Positions 61,831 through 64,000 of a stretch of DNA of 64,000 nt are shown piece after piece. A program made the position numbers and the translations under genes. The notes under the pieces are model-generated. The model ran no database searches. It worked only from the letters and a program-made list of their open reading frames with translations, and was not told the origin of the DNA. How positions within the stretch are numbered: the first letter of the stretch is position 1; every line of letters begins with the position of its first letter. The DNA is from Austropuccinia psidii (Eukaryota > Basidiomycota > Pucciniomycetes > Pucciniales > Sphaerophragmiaceae). The stretch lies in assembly GCA_023105745.1 (NCBI GenBank), contig JALGQZ010000007.1:53549569-53613568 (forward strand), read 5' to 3'.

Positions 61831-62918
61831 TGGAAAAGGACTACATTCCATTAGAAACCCAGTCACAAGGAAACCCATCTGTGACAGCCTCAGAAGACAG
61901 AGAGGCGCTGCCAAACACCAAGGGCAAGCAGAAAAGACACAGTGAAGTGACAATCAACTCAAAAGATTGGACACCAATAGCTGTGCCAAGGGCCAAAAAA
62001 CCCAGAAAAGCTCCAACAAAACCAGTTGGATCACCAAAACAAGTTGAGAAACAGAAAATCACTGTTATCAACCCAGTTGTAAACTCCAAAGGCAAATTGC
62101 CAAAGAGTATAGATCATAAATTTGTACAAGGGCCTGCCAAAGGTAAATAAACCTTGAAAAATACAACATTTTTTATTGTCTGTCATTTTTTAACATTGTT
62201 AACATGACACCTCCACTTCTTAGAGATCTTGGATTCCCAAGAAATCAACCAGAACACTGGCCAAGAAGACACAGAGGAAGAAGAAATGGAGCAGATGACC
62301 AGCAAAGGACTTACCATCAGGGAACTCCTACCCAAAGTCTTGTTCCAAATCAAATTCAACCCAGGAGTCCAACCAGGAGATTGGACAGATGCAGAACAGG
62401 TCCTCCAAATACACAAACTCCTGAGAGACCTCTTCACATGGAGCATGGACAACAAAATGTTCACCATGGCAGCATCATGGGCAGAAGTGGGGATAACAAC
62501 CCAGAAGATCTGTCTCAAGCAAATGGCTTGGATGGAACTTATGACAGAAATGCAAGGTTGGAATCCCAACAAGAATTTCAAACTCTTAGAAGAAAGAGCA
62601 ACCAGAATCAAAGAGAACCAGGCAGCCATACAAGCCATAGAGAGATCTTGGCACAAGGAAGAGCCCAGTCAGATTCAGGCACCCCCAGAAATGGAAGAAG
62701 AAGCCCCATCTTCCCCACAACCATCCAGCAGTTCCAGGCCTTACAAGCCAAAGGAAACTTCATCCAAAGCTCCCCCACCATTCCAGGTAGTTTCCAACAG
62801 GAGAAAAGGAGCCCAAGGGAAAAACAAAACTTCTTTCAACCAGAGGAAGAAAGAAGCAGACCCATTGATGAAAAAGCTGATGGACTTAGTCCAAGAAGTA
62901 CACAAAAACAAGAAATAG
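61831..62918 (+). CDS. ORF1 of element F, spliced accessory protein (unknown function)
   Basis: Start codon made by splicing: A at 61095 plus TG at 61831-61832. Exon 2 is 61831-62142, intron 62143-62223, exon 3 62224-62918. The spliced frame is 335 codons plus stop. Reads MEKDYIPLETQSQ, a Lys-rich segment (PRAKKPRKAPTKP), then INPVVNSKGKLPKS. Exon 3 has an acidic run, WSMDNKMFTMAASWAEVG, QKICLKQMAW, and a C-terminus NKTSFNQRKKEADPLMKKLM ending EVHKNKK. Same plan and motifs in element B. No known domain. The basic clusters suggest nucleic acid or nuclear localisation, by inference only. All of exon 3 overlaps the gag-pol frame. Without intron 1 removal no ATG precedes this frame at its start; a GTG sits at 61830. 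Confidence 0.75.
62143..62223 (+). other. Intron 2 of element F, contains the gag-pol start
   Basis: GTAAAT donor, TTAAC branch-like site, CTTAG acceptor, 81 bases. If retained, ORF1 ends at TAA 62148-62150 after 106 codons. ATG at 62204-62206 inside the intron opens the gag-pol frame. Confidence 0.75.
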
Positions 62919-64000
62919 TTGTACCTACAAATAGTTTTTCTAGTTCTGACTCAACAGACCCAGAATTAATAACTGAAACTACAATGCACACTCATGAGTT
63001 TGAAAACAAATTCACATGGACCAAATTGGCCCAATTCATGGAGTGGACACATGAAACCTCAGAAAAAATGAGGACAGAAGTGGAAACATTGAAAGAAGAA
63101 AATGCTTTCCAAGCAACAGTCATAAAAGACTTGAATTCAAATCTGGCCAAAATTTGGACAGAATTTGAGAAAACCAACAGACAGTTGAATTCAATTCTAG
63201 AAGAACAACAAACTGTGAGGAGGGATCTGAGGAATATCCAGCAGCAGCAGGATAACCTTGACAAAGAAATTGATTACCTCTATGACAGGGAAGACAATCA
63301 ATACCCTCCAACACAAGGTCACCCTACTACCTCTACAAAATTAAAAGAAGAGGACAAAGACTATGACCAGGAACCTGAATATCAGATTCCAAAGTTAAGA
63401 TCAGAGTCAGTGTACCAAGATGGGGAAAATCTCAACTATTCAGAGAAACAGGCACTGAAACAGTTACCAGAAGTAACAAACTGGCCAAAGTTCTCAGGAA
63501 TAGGGGAATATGACCATATGGAGATCATTGACTATATTGATGGACTCTTTGTTTATGTCCCAAAGATACCAGACTACTGGATCACAACAAGACTCAACAC
63601 AGCATTCAGAGGCCATGCAAACATATGGTATACTGAAATGAAAGAAATACATGGCAGGAAAAGCTGGACATGGTGGAGGAACCAGATTATACAAAAGTAT
63701 AGCAATGGTAGCTGGATCTGGCAAAAAACCATGTCCTTTGAAAGTGATAGATACTCCACAGAAAAAGACCCTTATGAATGGTGCCTCAAACAAACAAAGA
63801 GGCTAAAGGCTATTGATCCCAATATGACAATAGAAATGAGAAACCATAAACTCCTGACAAAATTGCCAGGAGATCTAGAACATGCAGTCAAATGCAGATG
63901 CAACAACATCAGCAGCATTGATGACATAGCAAATGTTATACAAGATGTGAGAAAAAAGACCTCCATAGGAAGGTACACATCTTTCAAACCAAACTTCAAA
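62204..64000 (+). CDS. Gag-Pol of element F, N-terminal part (partial)
   Basis: Open from ATG at 62204 (MTPPLLRDLGFPRNQPE) to the window end without a stop, 599 codons so far. The first 238 codons lie over ORF1 exon 3 in another frame and are Arg/Pro/Ser-rich. About residues 265-365 look like a coiled coil (ETLKEENAFQATVIKDLNSN, QLNSILEEQQTVRRDL). From about residue 430 on is the capsid-like domain shared with element B ([72 protein letters not shown]). The zinc knuckle and pol should follow beyond the window. In B the whole of gag and pol is one frame, so the same is expected here. Confidence 0.85.
   Translation, partial: MTPPLLRDLGFPRNQPEHWPRRHRGRRNGADDQQRTYHQGTPTQSLVPNQIQPRSPTRRLDRCRTGPPNTQTPERPLHMEHGQQNVHHGSIMGRSGDNNPEDLSQANGLDGTYDRNARLESQQEFQTLRRKSNQNQREPGSHTSHREILAQGRAQSDSGTPRNGRRSPIFPTTIQQFQALQAKGNFIQSSPTIPGSFQQEKRSPREKQNFFQPEEERSRPIDEKADGLSPRSTQKQEIVVPTNSFSSSDSTDPELITETTMHTHEFENKFTWTKLAQFMEWTHETSEKMRTEVETLKEENAFQATVIKDLNSNLAKIWTEFEKTNRQLNSILEEQQTVRRDLRNIQQQQDNLDKEIDYLYDREDNQYPPTQGHPTTSTKLKEEDKDYDQEPEYQIPKLRSESVYQDGENLNYSEKQALKQLPEVTNWPKFSGIGEYDHMEIIDYIDGLFVYVPKIPDYWITTRLNTAFRGHANIWYTEMKEIHGRKSWTWWRNQIIQKYSNGSWIWQKTMSFESDRYSTEKDPYEWCLKQTKRLKAIDPNMTIEMRNHKLLTKLPGDLEHAVKCRCNNISSIDDIANVIQDVRKKTSIGRYTSFKPNFK

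Larger units (their letters stand above)
59499..64000 (+). mobile_element. Element F: Ty3/gypsy of the B type, 5' part
   Basis: A complete LTR (59499-60999), a primer-site candidate (61001-61018), a leader intron, ORF1 and an open gag-pol frame that continues past the window end. No stop or frameshift was found in either reading frame within the window, so this copy may be functional. It is clearly diverged from element B (LTRs only partly alignable, proteins perhaps 50-60% identical by eye), so features kept in both have survived long separation. Confidence 0.92.

Overview
The window looks like heterochromatic, AT-rich DNA from a rust fungus. The retrotransposon proteins closely match, from memory and not searched here, families I associate with Austropuccinia psidii (myrtle rust). 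Short introns with GTAAGT/GTGAGT donors and YTRAY branch points also fit a fungus. I see no intact host gene. Almost everything recognisable is a transposable element or its remains, dominated by two kinds of Ty3/gypsy element that carry a chromodomain.

Layout. 1-3010: chimeric gypsy wreck (element G). 3073-4067 (-): decayed intron-containing gene of an apparently repeated family. 5560-6130 (-): Tc1/mariner remnant. 7053-8990 (-): eroded solo LTR, lying within an older LTR fragment that ends at 9483. 10331-12030 (+): unidentified coding remnant. 12950-15570 (-): decayed Tnp2-type (CACTA/Plavaka-like) transposase. 17990-51636: a nest of insertions. LTR E is split by element A (18407-50704, minus, target duplication CTAGC). 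A is split by a tandem element B (21158-42008, minus, duplication GGCAA) and by solo LTR D (44253-46416, duplication CGGAC). B is split by element C (28091-38202, plus, duplication GATTC). 51637-58754: AT-rich, no recognisable gene. 58755-64000: LTR fragment H interrupted by element F (plus), which runs off the window.

Element C is the only intact one. It has near-identical LTRs, gag and an uninterrupted pol (protease, RT, RNase H, integrase, chromodomain) joined by a -1 frameshift heptamer. Its primer site is complementary to a sequence inside its own LTR, suggesting Tf1-like self-priming.

The most unusual system is the gag region shared by the two diverged elements B and F. A leader splice donor lies just after the primer site. 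Removing intron 1 joins ...A|TG... and so creates the start codon of ORF1. A second intron splits ORF1, and in F it contains the ATG of the gag-pol frame. ORF1 and gag-pol then overlap in different frames for about 0.7 kb. Splicing would therefore choose between two proteins from the same DNA, in the manner of a complex retrovirus.
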